Assembly (NCBI RefSeq): GCF_002775205.1
Contig: NC_036450.1
Span: forward strand, 13,287,479-13,351,478
DNA length: 64,000 nucleotides
Source of the DNA: Xiphophorus maculatus
Lineage: Eukaryota > Chordata > Actinopteri > Cyprinodontiformes > Poeciliidae
Direction of reading: 5' to 3'
Part shown: positions 1 through 12,039 of the stretch, piece by piece
Position numbering within the stretch: the stretch's first letter is position 1
How the letters are laid out: every line of letters begins with the position of its first letter
The notes under the pieces: generated by a model
Seen by the model: only the letters and a program-made list of their open reading frames with translations
What the model was told of the DNA's origin: nothing
Database searches by the model: none
Made by a program: the position numbers and the translations under genes

Positions 1-1601
1 TGTGCACAAACTTAGCTTCCACTCAGACATAGACAATGAAATATATCAAAAAGAAGAAACAGATTCTGCAGAAAGTAAGAAGTCTGACAGCAGAACCCTG
101 ATGCTAAGATATTTTTCCCTGACTAATCCTACTTTGAATTGTTTAGGCCAGATTTGATTGTTCAACATTTTGTTGATTTTTTGCTACGTCGTTAGCAAAA
201 AGTGGTAATTTCCCCATTTAGTCTCTGGACAAGCTTTAATAGCACATGGGAATTGTTTTAGATTTTTTATTTTCCAGTAAAGCAGAAAAAAAAAAACCTA
301 CAAGAAAAACATTTTTACATCACTGTGGAACAATTTTGCCACAACTGTTTTAATAGCATCACCTCAATTTAAAAAGTTACATGTCCATCAAGGCAGATAC
401 ATAAATGTTACGTTAAAAAAACTGGAGGCCTCTCAAGACAAAATAAGAGTATTTCTATAATGTTGAGTGTTTTTATAACACTGGTGCTTAATCCTAAACT
501 GGGATTAAATTTGAAAAAGCTGTTTCCAAGGACACCTGCATGGATTGCCTGATGAGAAACGAAAAAAGGCAAAAATGAACAAGAACAGGTTAAGACTGTG
601 GGCAAAATGAAGATGATTTACATTCAGAGATTCATATTAAAAGTGTACACCCACTTTTAATTGTTTTAATATATAACTCAGAGACATAAAAACACATAAG
701 AATAAAACAACAGATCCAGAGCATGGAGCTTTTCAGACTATATTAGGCGGATAAAACATGTAACTTTCCTTGGTTTTTTACCCCGTATTAATTGAGCAGG
801 TAATACAGTGTAAATATCCAGGAATCTTAAGCCTCAGCAAAAAACAGAGTTTTTCACTGAACCAAAATAAAACCGATTCAGAAGCCTTATATTTAATGTT
901 TTATCACATAAAGAATCTAATCTGTGATATGCTGACAAACTAAATTTATTAGACTTATTTCACAGACTAGACAGAAAAGTTATAAAACATACACTAAACT
1001 GTGTTTTATGCCAGTTTATCTGTGTAGCATGTAAACTGGGATTAGGATAATTAAACACTGACTACATCCAAGTCTCTGCTGGGCTGCAGGGATTTTTGGA
1101 AAACATGTATTTAAAAATTGCTTTTAGAAAAAGAATTGTGTATTTGGTTTGCAGTTACATGGTAACTTACAGCTCTGATACTGAATGTTGACAGGAAAAC
1201 TGCAAACATTTGGAAAATCTCCTAATACTGATAATAAAATCACAATCTGCAGTTTATATGTAAACAACAGGAAAGATTTAATGGGCTTAAAGCAAGAGCC
1301 AACAAGCAAATCCTTCGGGCTGCCAAGAAAATTATGGTTTCTGGAACGACGCCCTAAAAGCTGAATCACTTTTCCTCTAAATCCAAGTGAAACTTCTTAG
1401 TTGGATAAAAAAGTGATAGAAAATATCAACATTCGCTCCCCATGAAAATGGAGGTCATCTTTACTCGAGCCTTATAATGATTAAGTTAACTCCTTCTTTT
1501 TGGGGACTGGACTAGTGATACAAGATACAACAACACTGATTTACAAAAACAGACTTGGCTGAACAAGCTTCAAACTTACAGGTTTTTAAAAAAACAATTA
1601 A
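1..1601. other. No gene recognised
   Basis: AT-rich sequence without convincing exons or named repeats. It could be intergenic or distal AAK1 3' territory. Confidence 0.5.
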
Positions 1602-1679
1602 AATTAAAGCTGCAAGCAGCCTCGGGCGGCCCTCGCAGCAAGCGCCGCTCCGGCCTATTGGCCACCGCGGGGGTTCCAG

Positions 1680-1815
1680 CCACCGCAGAAGCTCTCGCAC
1701 GATTTCCAGAGCCGCAGCCAACTCCCCACCGCAGAAGCTCCGCCGCAGTTTCCAGCACCGCCGCCCGCTAGCCACCGCAGAAGCTGTCGCGCATTTTCCA
1801 CACCCATCCACCAGG
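1680..1815. repeat. 46-bp tandem repeat, about three copies
   Basis: CCACCGCAGAAGCT recurs at 1680, 1726 and 1772, exactly 46 bp apart, followed each time by a diverged GC-rich spacer with TTTCCA. It sits at the left end of the composite repeat and makes that stretch the most GC-rich of the first 5 kb. Confidence 0.75.
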
Positions 1816-2354
1816 CGACACGCGTGAATGCGTTCGGCAGCGCTCCCCGACGACTGTCAAAAATCTGGCGCAGATCGGTCGATGCGTCGAGGAGATACAG
1901 CCCATGTATTAACTTAGGGGGCGCAGTGGAGCCAAATTACATTTCAAACCCGTCGGGCTCTTTAGAGGTGAACAAAGGTCATACATATCCAGTTTGGCGC
2001 CAATCGGATGATCTATGCCTGAATAAGAGCCAAACGTATGTATATGGCGAGGGACTGATATTCGCCATTTGGCCACGCCCACACGGTTCAGCCAGCAGCG
2101 AGCATTGACAGAGTTTATCATCCGAATCATCTTGATTAGGTCAAGAGAGCCATAAACAGAGCTTTCCAAGTAAAAAAATAGCACTTCCTGTTCCGAGGGG
2201 GCGGGGCCTAAGTGATGTCATCATTTAACCATTGGATATTATTGGACACTCGATTATGATCAATCACTGAACGTTTGGTGTCTCTGTGAGTTTTTGTGTT
2301 AGAATTACTAATTATTTAATTTTTTCCTCCATTACAACATTGAACTTTCATTCC

Positions 2355-2437
2355 GTAGGGCAATGCTGCCCTCTGGTGTCGAATTACTGAAATAATGAAA
2401 CTATTTCAGTGGGCAGCAGAGGGCAGCATTGCCCTAC
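2355..2437. repeat. Near-perfect hairpin palindrome inside the composite repeat
   Basis: GTAGGGCAATGCTGCCCTC, within the arm 2355-2375, is exactly mirrored at 2417-2437. An inner pair, ACTGAAATA at 2386-2394 and TATTTCAGT at 2402-2410, extends the symmetry. The size and shape suggest a tiny foldback element. Confidence 0.7.
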
Positions 2438-4276
2438 AAACAACGAACATGGACTGTTTATTATGTAATTACACAGAAGATCTCTCTAATTCATTCTGAG
2501 GGGGCGGGGCTTAGATGACGTCATAATATGATGACATAGCATTGTCAGGTATCACACCAGGATGAGTCAGGCAAAGTTTGGTGCAGCTCGGTCGAAATAT
2601 ATGGAATCTAGAAGCAAACGTATGGCATCGGCGTTACAGGTCACTTCGCCACGCCGCCACAGCCAGCTGCTTCATCGCAGCCGGTCAGGGCTTGAATCCA
2701 CAACACACCAACATGTCTTCTGTCTCTGGACACAGTTTCATGTTGATTAGGTCAAAGGGGTAAGATAGCAACCGTTCATAGGAAAACATGACACTTCCTG
2801 TTCTCAGGGGGCGTGGCCTAAGTGATGTCATCATTTGACCACAGGGTATTTTTGGACACCTAATGATGATCAATAATTTAAAGTTTGGCATCTCTGTGAG
2901 TTTCTGTGCAGGATATATAAGAGTTTCGTGTTTCATGGCGAGTAGGTGAACTTTGACCCCTGGTAACCCCCTTCAGCAAGCTCATACAGTCACCAATTTG
3001 ATAACTTTAAATCAGACATGCCTTATGATCAGACTGACCGAGTTTGAAGCCGATCAATCGAAATCCCTAGGAGGAGTTCGATCAAATGCAACGGCTGTAA
3101 ACGTCAAAATCGAGGTCAAATGAAATTCAATCTAAAATGGCCGACTTCCTGTTGGGTTTCGACCATGGCTCTAATAGACTTTTTTGTACGTCCTGACAAG
3201 ATACACATATGTACCAAGTTTCGTAATTCTAGGTTAAAGCATGGCTTGGGGCTGTTCATTTAAAATACTCTAGGGGGCGCTATAGATAAATTAGGCCACG
3301 CCCACCAAATTTTGTTATGAATTCCTGTCGGTGGGTGGATAAGGATCCATCCTAGTGAGTTTGGAGCAGCTGGGCCCGAAATTGTGGAATTCAGAGCCAA
3401 ACGTATGGCAACGGCGTTACAGGTCACTTCGCCACGCCGCCACGCCCACCTGCTATGTCAAAACCGGTGAGGGTTGGAATCCTCAACACACCAACATGTC
3501 TTCTGTCTCTGGACACAGTTTCATGTTGATTAGGTCAAAGGGCTAAGATAGCGACCGTTCACAGTAAAACATGACACTTCCTGTTCTCAGGGGGCGTGGC
3601 CTAAGTGATGTCATCATTTGACCATAGGGTAGTGTAGGGCACCCGATGACGATCAATCCCAGAAAGTTTGGTCCCTCTATGTGTTTTTGTATAGGAAATA
3701 TAAGAGTTTCGTGTTTCATGGCGAGTAGGTGAACTTTGACCCCTGCTAACCCCCCTTCAACATGCTCCAAAACTCACCAATTTGATAACTTTAAATCAAA
3801 CATGCCTTATGATCAGACTGACCAAGTTTGAAGTCGATCAATCGAAATCCCTAGGAGGAGTTCGATCAAATACGAAGGCTGTAAACGTCAAAATCGAGGT
3901 AAAAAATGGACGTTCAATACAAAATGGCCGACTTTCTGTGATAGTTGGCTTATAACATTAAATGTAAGTTCTGAGTCTTTTGGTGAGCTCTACATGTGTA
4001 CCAAATTTCATGTCTCTACGATGAAGTACGTTCATACCATTGTGTCAACATAAAATTGCTAGTTGCCGCCGTTCAGCAATTTTTTTTGCGATTTTTGCGA
4101 CAACCTTAAAATTCAAAATTTTTAAATTTTCTAGTTGCGACCGCCAAGTTTGGTGAGTTTTTGAATATGATAAAGCCCCCAAAAAGGCTCCTCTTTAGGG
4201 GGGCAGAATCGTAATAATAATAAGAAACAGTACAGATACAATAGGCCTTCGCAGCGCTTTGCTGCTCGGGCCTAAT

Positions 4277-5527
4277 TAGAGATATTGGCTCAGATATTAG
4301 GCCCACTATTATTTGTATAAATGTCTGTGAGCAAATTACACGGAAGTCATGGTTTTGTGGATGTCAACAAATCTCTGGAATAGTTTTGTCTGGATTCCTG
4401 ACCACTTTTTGCTGGAATGTCTTGAGTTCATATACGCTGGGTTGGTCCCTGTGATGCATTAGGCTTTTACACAAAGAATAGATGTTTAATTAAGAAATGG
4501 CCCTGGCCATGATGCTGCCACCGCCTTGTTTTACAGTTCATACAAGCTATGAAAGTCTCTTCTTGACATTTTATGTCATTTTGGTCCAACAACTCAGCTT
4601 TTACCCACAAAGCATTTGGCTTGCCCTGAGGGCAGCTGCAGTTGTGCAGTGAGTCAAGCTGAAATGTCAAAATTTTAGAGTAGCTGGTTCTTATTTTCTT
4701 GACAGACTGAATCCATGTTGATGTTAAATTCGAGTCACTGGCGCTCAAAAGCAGCTTTTACTTTGAACCTCAGTGGTTCCTGGGTTGTTACTTAACTTTG
4801 AACTTTGCTTTTATGTAAAAATATGAAAATGACAGTTTAGATATGATGGTTTAAATATACACAAAACTGGTTGTTCCAAGAGGATAAAGACGCCCAACAC
4901 GCATCACAATTGCATTTTGATGGCTGGTGCAGACTGACATTAAGCTTCTAGGTTTTCTCCATATTATACAAGTCTTCAGTCAGAGGTTTCTTCAGACAAT
5001 CTGTAACAGACTGCTACAGGAGATCCTTTCTTCCCACAGCCATCAGCAGCTACAATGACTCTTTGAAAACAATTATATCAGTTTTTATTTGGGGATTATT
5101 AATGTATTTTTGATTTAAAGTCCCTTTAAAGTGACATCAAACCTTCTGAAACTTGACTAAAAAGGCAAGTGGTTGAAAATGCAGTGAGAATGATGGCAGA
5201 AATCAGTAAATATGTACATATCTGAGCCTGAATGTATAATTTTGACCATGTGTGGATAAGAGAAAACTGCATACAAACTTTTGCTCTGGAACATTCTTAA
5301 TTACTTTTATGTGATTCTTTAATAGATGAATAATCCACTGAATTAAAGTTGAAACTGTTCATGAAGACTTGATATGGCGACTGAAAGCAAATGAAATGAC
5401 TGAGGTAGAGCCTTAACCTTGAAACAACGTCGAACTTACATGTGGGATTTTAGTCCTACTGCAGCTGAACTATATTTTGGCTTCTTCTTCTTCTGACTTG
5501 GCATTTTTTAAAGACACACTAGTAAAA
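4277..5527. other. Putative 3' flank / 3' UTR of AAK1 long isoform
   Basis: This lies directly downstream (minus strand) of the long-isoform stop. The minus strand reads AATAAA at 5084-5089, a possible poly(A) signal about 440 bases after the stop. At about 4965-5080 there is a short relic resembling the 3' end of a non-LTR retrotransposon reverse transcriptase. A diverged relative occurs at about 33735-33835, sharing words such as CATCAGCA and CTACAA. Confidence 0.35.
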
Positions 5528-6171
5528 CTAAGGCTTCCCTGGGGAGCATCTGGGCTGAAAAGGTGCCGCGGTGAATGGGTCATCCACAACTTTTCCCACA
5601 ATGGTCCAGGAATGCAGAGGGCCCACTGCCACTGAGCCCACGGCGGCCCGCTGACCGATCCTGGAGACGACCCGGTGCACCGCCACGGGCTGCTGGAGCA
5701 GAGGGGCCTCCGTGTGCAAGAGGGCGACAGGGTGACACTTTGTGCTGTTTCTCACTTGCTGAGTGCCAGACATGAATGTGTGAGTGTTAGCAGGAGCAGC
5801 TTTGTTGGTTTCCTGCCGCTTCCCAAACGGTGCCTGCAGGAAAACATCTGATGCTTCAGCAGAATTATGGGATGCGGAAAAGGCGGAGACTCTGCATGCT
5901 GTCGCGCTTTCTTTCCTTTGCGGTTTAAACGGGGCCAGCTGGAAGACATCAGAGATGATGGCGCTGCTTGGAGGAGGGCTCTGAGATTCTTGGTTAACAG
6001 GTATGAAATGACGGTTGGAGCAGGGAATGCGTGCAGGGCGGGGATGAGCGCCACATTCTTCTGACAGCAACATGTGTTTGTAGGGGACACATGCAGCAGA
6101 GCTCTGATGGATCTTCTGCCCAGGAGCCGCAGACTGAGCAGAGTGAAGTTTGAAGAGCTCCCTCTGCAGGT
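5528..6171 (-). CDS. aak1: AAK1 long-isoform alternative last exon (clathrin/adaptor-binding tail)
   Basis: An open frame on the minus strand follows a good acceptor (CACACACAG) at 6172 and ends in TAG at 5528-5530. Joined to the donor of exon 19 (14911), the phase is correct (G plus AC gives Asp), adding 214 residues and making a protein of about 1077. The tail carries three repeated motifs: DVFQLAPF, DVFLQAPFGK and DDPFTAAPF, plus the segment GSVAVGPLHSWT. Such DxF/APF motifs are characteristic of the long C-termini of AAK1L and BMP2K, where they extend clathrin and AP-2 binding. Direct splicing from exon 19 is inferred; an unseen intermediate exon between 6.2 and 14.5 kb cannot be excluded. 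Confidence 0.82.
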
Positions 6172-6703
6172 CTGTGTGTGCAATAACAGAGAGAAAAGTG
6201 AGATTCTGTTCTCTAAAGGTTTTGCTCAAATTAATGTTTCTTAAAGAATCCCTAAACTAAAAACAAAAAGAATCTTGTAAGAAAATCACAACAGATACAA
6301 ATAAATGTAGTGGTTTTTAAAAAATCTGAGGGATTCAATTCATCACAGACATATTTTCACATACATTTCAAAGAAAAGCTGAACATGAATTTACTGAGTA
6401 TTTAATTGATAAATTAACTTATTAATATTGAACTGAGGTCCAAGCTGCTTTACACAACTTAACTGTGACACAAATAGTGCACATTCAGAATCTTACCTGT
6501 GTAGATGTACAGGACAATCCAAGCAGATTGTTAGTAATGTGACATGTTTAAACTTTTTTTCATCTTTGCCCAACAACAAAAATTCTCTCATAGAAATAAA
6601 ATAATACAATTATTTTCAAACTTTAAATGTAACACTGTACAAGAACAAGTTTATAAAGAAACCTAAAAGAAAATGGCACCTAATACCAGATCAGGATGCA
6701 GTT

Positions 6704-6710
<7 letters not shown>

Positions 6711-6774
<64 letters not shown>

Positions 6775-6778
6775 TATA
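6711..6778. repeat. (TA)n microsatellite
   Basis: Almost pure TA dinucleotide repeat of about 68 bases, with one CA interruption near the right end. The stretch between the long-isoform exon and 7250 otherwise shows nothing recognisable. Confidence 0.95.
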
Positions 6779-7250
6779 GTAAATAGTTTGCTTTAAACTT
6801 TATAATTTCAACTTTAGTAGTAGTGTAGTTTTACAAATCTGTTGTTGTAAAAACTACATAATCACTCAAAGTTATTGTTTTATTTTTTGCAATGCACTAC
6901 TGTTTCCAAAGGTGACTTTCATTAACTTTAAATGGAAACATTTATTTTCATATTTTTTTTTCTATACATAACTTCAATCTTTGTGCCATTTCCAAATACA
7001 GCTCTTTTAGACATATTCATATCTCTGCATTCTCATTTTATTTATATTCTACATAATTTCATTCATTTTAAACACAACTGTGGAATATTTTCTCATCTTG
7101 ACTACTTAATGCAGATACCTTTGTATGTGATAAAAAGCAGCTAAAATTTTATAAGTACCATAAACAAAGAACTCTAACAAGAAGAGCACGACTTTACACA
7201 TTTATGCACACAAAAGTTCTCCATCTTCCAAAAGAAATCTGAGTTAGATA

Positions 7251-9172
7251 GAGTGGTTGTCAAAATATTCATACCCCTGTAACAATTTAATTTTGTTAAC
7301 AATACAACCATAAAGTTTTTATTTGTACAGATTAACACAAAGCAGTGCATATTTCTCTGAAGTGGGGGGAAAAGTATACTTGGTTTTTAAAATGTTTCAT
7401 ACACAAAAATGTGAAAAGTGTCGTGCCTTTTTATCTCATACAAGATAAAACACAGTGGGACGAATAAAAGCTACATTTTATTGGTCCCATCAGTGTGTGT
7501 GGATAAAGAAAGTTGTGCATGGGTTTAATAAAGCAGGTTGGTATTATAAAACATTATCACAAGCTTTGACTTTTTTATGCAGCACTGTTCAATTTAAAAG
7601 CAATTTAATATGCCTCAATGTCAATACAACCAGGACATGGCTGTCCGGATAAACAGACGGACCGGACATGGACAGCGTTTATCGAAAGAAGGAGCTCTGG
7701 TCAGATGAGATCTTAATCTTTCTTTCTATCCAACATGTAAATGTGTACTCAATGTGCAGAGCTTCACCTTCCAGCAAGACATCGACCCAAAACACAGAAC
7801 TACAATGGGATGGTTTAGATCAAAGAATATTCAAGTGTTGGAGTGGCTCAGTCAAAGTCCAGACAAAAATCCAATGGAGAATGTTGAGCTGTAAATGTTC
7901 AAAGCGGCTGAAAACATACTCTAAAAGACATTCAGACATTGTGATTTCATATTTTCCTGCTTCTATCAATAAACAAGATGTTAAATTCATCTGCAGACTC
8001 CCAGCAAATCAGCTGACCCAGCAGTTCCAGTACAACTACAGAGGCAGATCCACACAACATGTTGAATTTCAACAACCTGATTCTCTCATTTTCCGAAAGT
8101 GGAAGAAAACCGGCCAAGGCTTGAGCAGGATTATGATTTATTCACTGCAGCTGCACACAAGGAAAAATCTTCTCTTCAATCCTGCAACATAGAGGAAGTA
8201 GACATTTCCATATTCACCTACAGTAGAGCCAGCAGAGGGTGCTATTACCACACCAGCAGAATCCAGAGAGGATCCTAAGGAATTTTAAAGAGATATGCAA
8301 ACCTGAGAGTAACACCACCATGAAGAGGCATAAATTTGAGAGACAGAGACAGAGCTAAAAATAGCCAAAGTTCTGCGCTAATGTCCATCGATTACCTTAC
8401 AGAACAACGAAGCAAAACCACTTCTGAACCTAAACAGGTGACACCCATCAGTGAGGATGCTCTACATTTACGTCACAATAGAAAAGCTGAATGTAAAGTG
8501 AAACACTCTGTCAAAGTCAGGAAATTCTCAAAGAGTGATTTGTAGCTGTAAGAATTGTGAAGGCGGACATCTGGGAACACATGAACAGCTTTTGGACAAC
8601 CATCTCATAACTGCAGAAAATCTGATCATTTCAAAAAATAAAGCTGGTCAGCAAAACCAAGCAAGTCTGGAAGTTAAGTCAACTTAATCTGAGCTTAAAC
8701 GGACTCAGATTGCACATTTACCAACGAAGGTTTGACATTACACAGGTGCTGACATTTAATCTGCACAATGTGAACACATTCATAGCAAAACAGAAAGAGA
8801 CAATGAATGACAAAGTGCTTGGGTGCAAGGCAGACACAAGGGAGGAGTGAAGAATACCAACAGCGGTATTGATATTCTTTTTCTCCAACATGTAAATCCG
8901 TAGTAAAGCTCTTGAGAAAACAGAAAACTCACGTGACTTGATCTGGTTCATGCGTGCAATGCTGTGACCTCATCTGAAGAGGGCACCTATGTAAGTTCCT
9001 GCTCATTTCGATAAACACAATCTGAAATTAATTTATGGAAGCCACACCATGTAGTGTGTAGGGTCTACTTTATGTTGCTCCATGACATAAGATCCCAATC
9101 CAAGGTCGAGGTTTGTGGTTGTAAAGTGACAAATGGCGGAAATGTTCAAGGGGTATGAATAAATCTGCCAAA
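7251..9172. mobile_element. Degenerate Tc1/mariner-like transposon
   Basis: The left end, GTTGTCAAAATATTCATACC, and the right end, TTCAAGGGGTATGAATAAAT, form inverted termini typical of fish Tc1 elements. Between them, 7760-7890 preserves the transposase region that normally encodes the FQQDNDPKH...SPDLNPIE catalytic block, here with frameshifts and stops. The distance between ends is about 1.9 kb, longer than usual (about 1.6 kb), so it probably contains later insertions. Inactive. Confidence 0.75.
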
Positions 9173-9771
9173 CTCTGAAATTTGAAACACTCTGAGAATA
9201 CAGACCAACAGTGTTTGAGAACTGCAAGAATCAATAGTCAAAAAGTCAACATTCACATTTGTACTTTATTAGCCATCCCTTTATAATTCTTAAATTATCT
9301 CACAAAAATAGGAGCACACAGTATCACAGCTCTGACGCAGGGTTGGGCCATAATGACAAGGAGGCATCTCAAAAACACTTGATAATGTCACATAGCTGAC
9401 AGAAAAAAACACAAATTTGGGGCTTCTGTTTCTCACCAGGTACTTGCCTTGCTTGACTTTAGTGAATACAACAGCACACTAACGCTTACAGGGAAAAAGT
9501 TTGGGGACTTGCATAGGTTCAGACAGTAACTGCAGATGACTGATGTTCAGCAGGAGGATCAGAAACGGGATCATTGGGTATATTAAGCCTCAAAACTGCA
9601 CATGCTGCAACTCCAGAAAATATAGTAAGGCTTTCAAGATGGCTTCCTGTGGTTGTTTTCCACTCAAACCTTCTGCACTATGAGGGGAAATGTTATTAAC
9701 ATCTGAGTTGCTCACTCCATCCTTTTGGCACAAACTTTACATTCTGGGCTTGATATTCCTATGCTTGTCAC

Positions 9772-10375
9772 TTAAAGGGGATCTATTATGCTTCCTTGCG
9801 CAGGTTGGGATTTTTTTTATACAAAATGATTCTTAAATTATGAGATTTTAGTCTGATGTCAGGTCTTCCTATTTTGAACTCCTTTCAGAACAAGCTGTTT
9901 TAGGGCCTCCTGTCACTTTAAATTCAGATAAGCTGCTGCTGTTCATGCCCTCTTACTCTTGTGAAAATGCCTACAAACAGATGCGCAATTATACAACCAT
10001 ACAGCTTTGAAAAGCAGAAGTAGAGCCTCCTGCGCAACCAACAAGAATGCAGCAAGTGATTTGGTTGACAACAAAACACTTGTCTTTTTCAGCTGTACGG
10101 CGCATACAGCTGAAAAACCAGCTCACCAAACTTGCTGGAGCTCTGCTTGGGTTGCTATGTGACGCACTGGGCTTCGCTGGGTAACAGCACAGCCTTTGTC
10201 GAATGTGACTTAAAAACCAAGAGGCTCATTTTCCAGACACCAAAGAACATTAGCTTACTGCCAAAAAAGAGGCTGGGTGGTTTTCTTGCGCTCTTGGTTT
10301 TTAGAAGCAGTTGAGACTTAAATAAAAATACAGAAACTTGCAACATGTGAGTATTGCATAATAGCTCCCCTTTAA
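9772..10375. mobile_element. MITE with 20-bp terminal inverted repeats
   Basis: The left terminus TTAAAGGGGATCTATTATGC (9772-9791) and the right terminus GCATAATAGCTCCCCTTTAA (10356-10375) are inverted copies matching at 18 of 20 bases. The 604-bp interior has no transposase. This is a common class of non-autonomous DNA element in fish. Confidence 0.8.
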
Positions 10376-12039
10376 ATGCTAGTTATATTTAAAATAATAT
10401 TGCACATGGATAGTTGAAATATGGCCAATTAACTTGTTAAACTTGGGCACTTTATTTACATAAAATAAGGATATTTCTAAATCTCTTTCTCCAAAAATAA
10501 AAGTTGTGCTTTTTTAAATTCCGTTTTTCAAAATAAATAAAATAAAAATAAACAAGTGAAAGTAGCCATTTTCATTGTAATCATATATCAGAAGCATGAG
10601 ACCCTTTATTTTGTCCTACAGAAACATCTATACAGTTCTGACCTTCAATAATGTTTATAATGCTGTGTGATAATCAGACTTCAGCCACAGGGCTGTACCT
10701 TCAGACAGCCACACTCCACAGAGCCCCGAAAACATTAAATACAAGACGAGTGTTGTTTCTGTAAACTGTAAAAATAAACACATACTTCCAGGGGACGGGA
10801 GAGCAGTAGGTCAGCGTGCTGCAGGAGATGCAGCTCTGACCACCTGAGAGAATTTAGGAGGAGAGAGAGGGTCTGTGCTTTCAGAGGAGATTTAAGGACA
10901 AACTGACCAAATGCAATTTCTGCAGCAAACAACACAAGAAGACTACTGGAAAAAAAACACCCAATACTTCAGAGTCCACACACGCACACTTATCAGAACA
11001 CTGTATACCAACGCATGGGATTGTAACATTCAACAACACTGCCATGCTTTTTGATATGAATCCTGTGATCACTAAAATGAGCCAAGAAAGCCTTAAAAAG
11101 CACAAAAAAAATCTAATGAAATGGGACCAAAAATTCACACAATTAAACTCCCCCTCTATACACTGGCTGCTTTGAATAAAAAATATAATCGTCCACCTGT
11201 CCATGAGAACAGACCACACACAGATTCACTTTTCTTTTCAAGAGAGTGGGATAAGACACGGGTTCAGGCCTAATCTTGCAGGCTGGACGGAGACCATGGT
11301 TAGCATCTATACATTTTAACATACTGACAGTTTCAGAGCATTTATAACCAAGAAGAAAAATAAAAATATCACATGTCTGCACAGAGGAATGACATTTTCA
11401 GATACTCTTTAACATTATCGAACAATTATGATGTTAAGAATCATATATAGATTTTTAATATAGACTAATATTTATTTCTTACATTCAATCTCTAACACTC
11501 TATTCATATTAACATGTATTAACAGGAAAACAATGTCATATATATATCTGCATATATATGACATGTACATCAGATTCACACATAAAGCAATATGTCTTCC
11601 ACGTGTAAAGCTTTATGACGATGACTTCATATATACGTTCTGGATAAGAGTTTGCAGATATCTATTTACATAAATAAGGAGTAAACAAAAGTGAGGAATG
11701 TAGGAGGGATTGGACAATGTGAACTAAATGTGCGAAAACAAAAGAGTGAGTGTGTGAAAAATATTCGTCTAATGAGATTTCTGTCAGTGCCAGGAAATGA
11801 TTGGAGAGTGTTGCGTATATTTATATTTGCTACTTTTTATCTGCTAGGTCCTATTATTGTTAGTTTATCACATTATTATCAAGATTTCATGCATTTCTAT
11901 AGATATGGCACGCTGCTATAAACACACTGACTTCTGACTTAGTTCCAACATGACCTTCCTTCAGGAAAACAACTTAAAATCTTCATCTTAAAAAAAGCAA
12001 AGTGGAATAGACAAGAGCAAATATTATTCATACTGAATG
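10376..12039. other. AAK1 3' territory without recognised exons
   Basis: AT-rich and conserved-looking in places (for example 11400-11700), but nothing with coding character plus splice sites in the right phase was found. It could be an intron of the long isoform or distal 3' UTR of the short isoform. Confidence 0.35.

Larger units (their letters stand above)
1602..4276. repeat. Composite dispersed fish repeat with internal duplications
   Basis: The block begins near GCTGCAAGCAGCCTCGGGCG and ends near TTCGCAGCGCTTTGCTGCTC. It contains two long direct copies, about 2573-3155 and 3357-3940 (offset about 785 bp). A third partial copy, sharing the ACTTCCTGTTC...CTAAGTGATGTCATCATT stretch, lies at about 2165-2310. 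No coherent protein is encoded and it ends abruptly at both sides. It looks like a known high-copy teleost repeat, but I cannot name the family. Confidence 0.7.

Noticed and set aside
1555..1827. Overlapping Arg/Ala-rich frames on both strands near 1.6-1.8 kb
   Set aside because: They arise from the GC-rich 46-bp tandem repeat, with no splice or start context and no known domain.
7668..8192. 174-residue plus-strand frame
   Set aside because: It crosses a decayed Tc1 transposase in mixed frames; it is part of the mobile-element relic, not a host gene.
10735..10935. Leu-rich minus-strand frame that might be an exon of the AAK1 long isoform
   Set aside because: No convincing splice sites in phase, and no resemblance to AAK1 or BMP2K tails.
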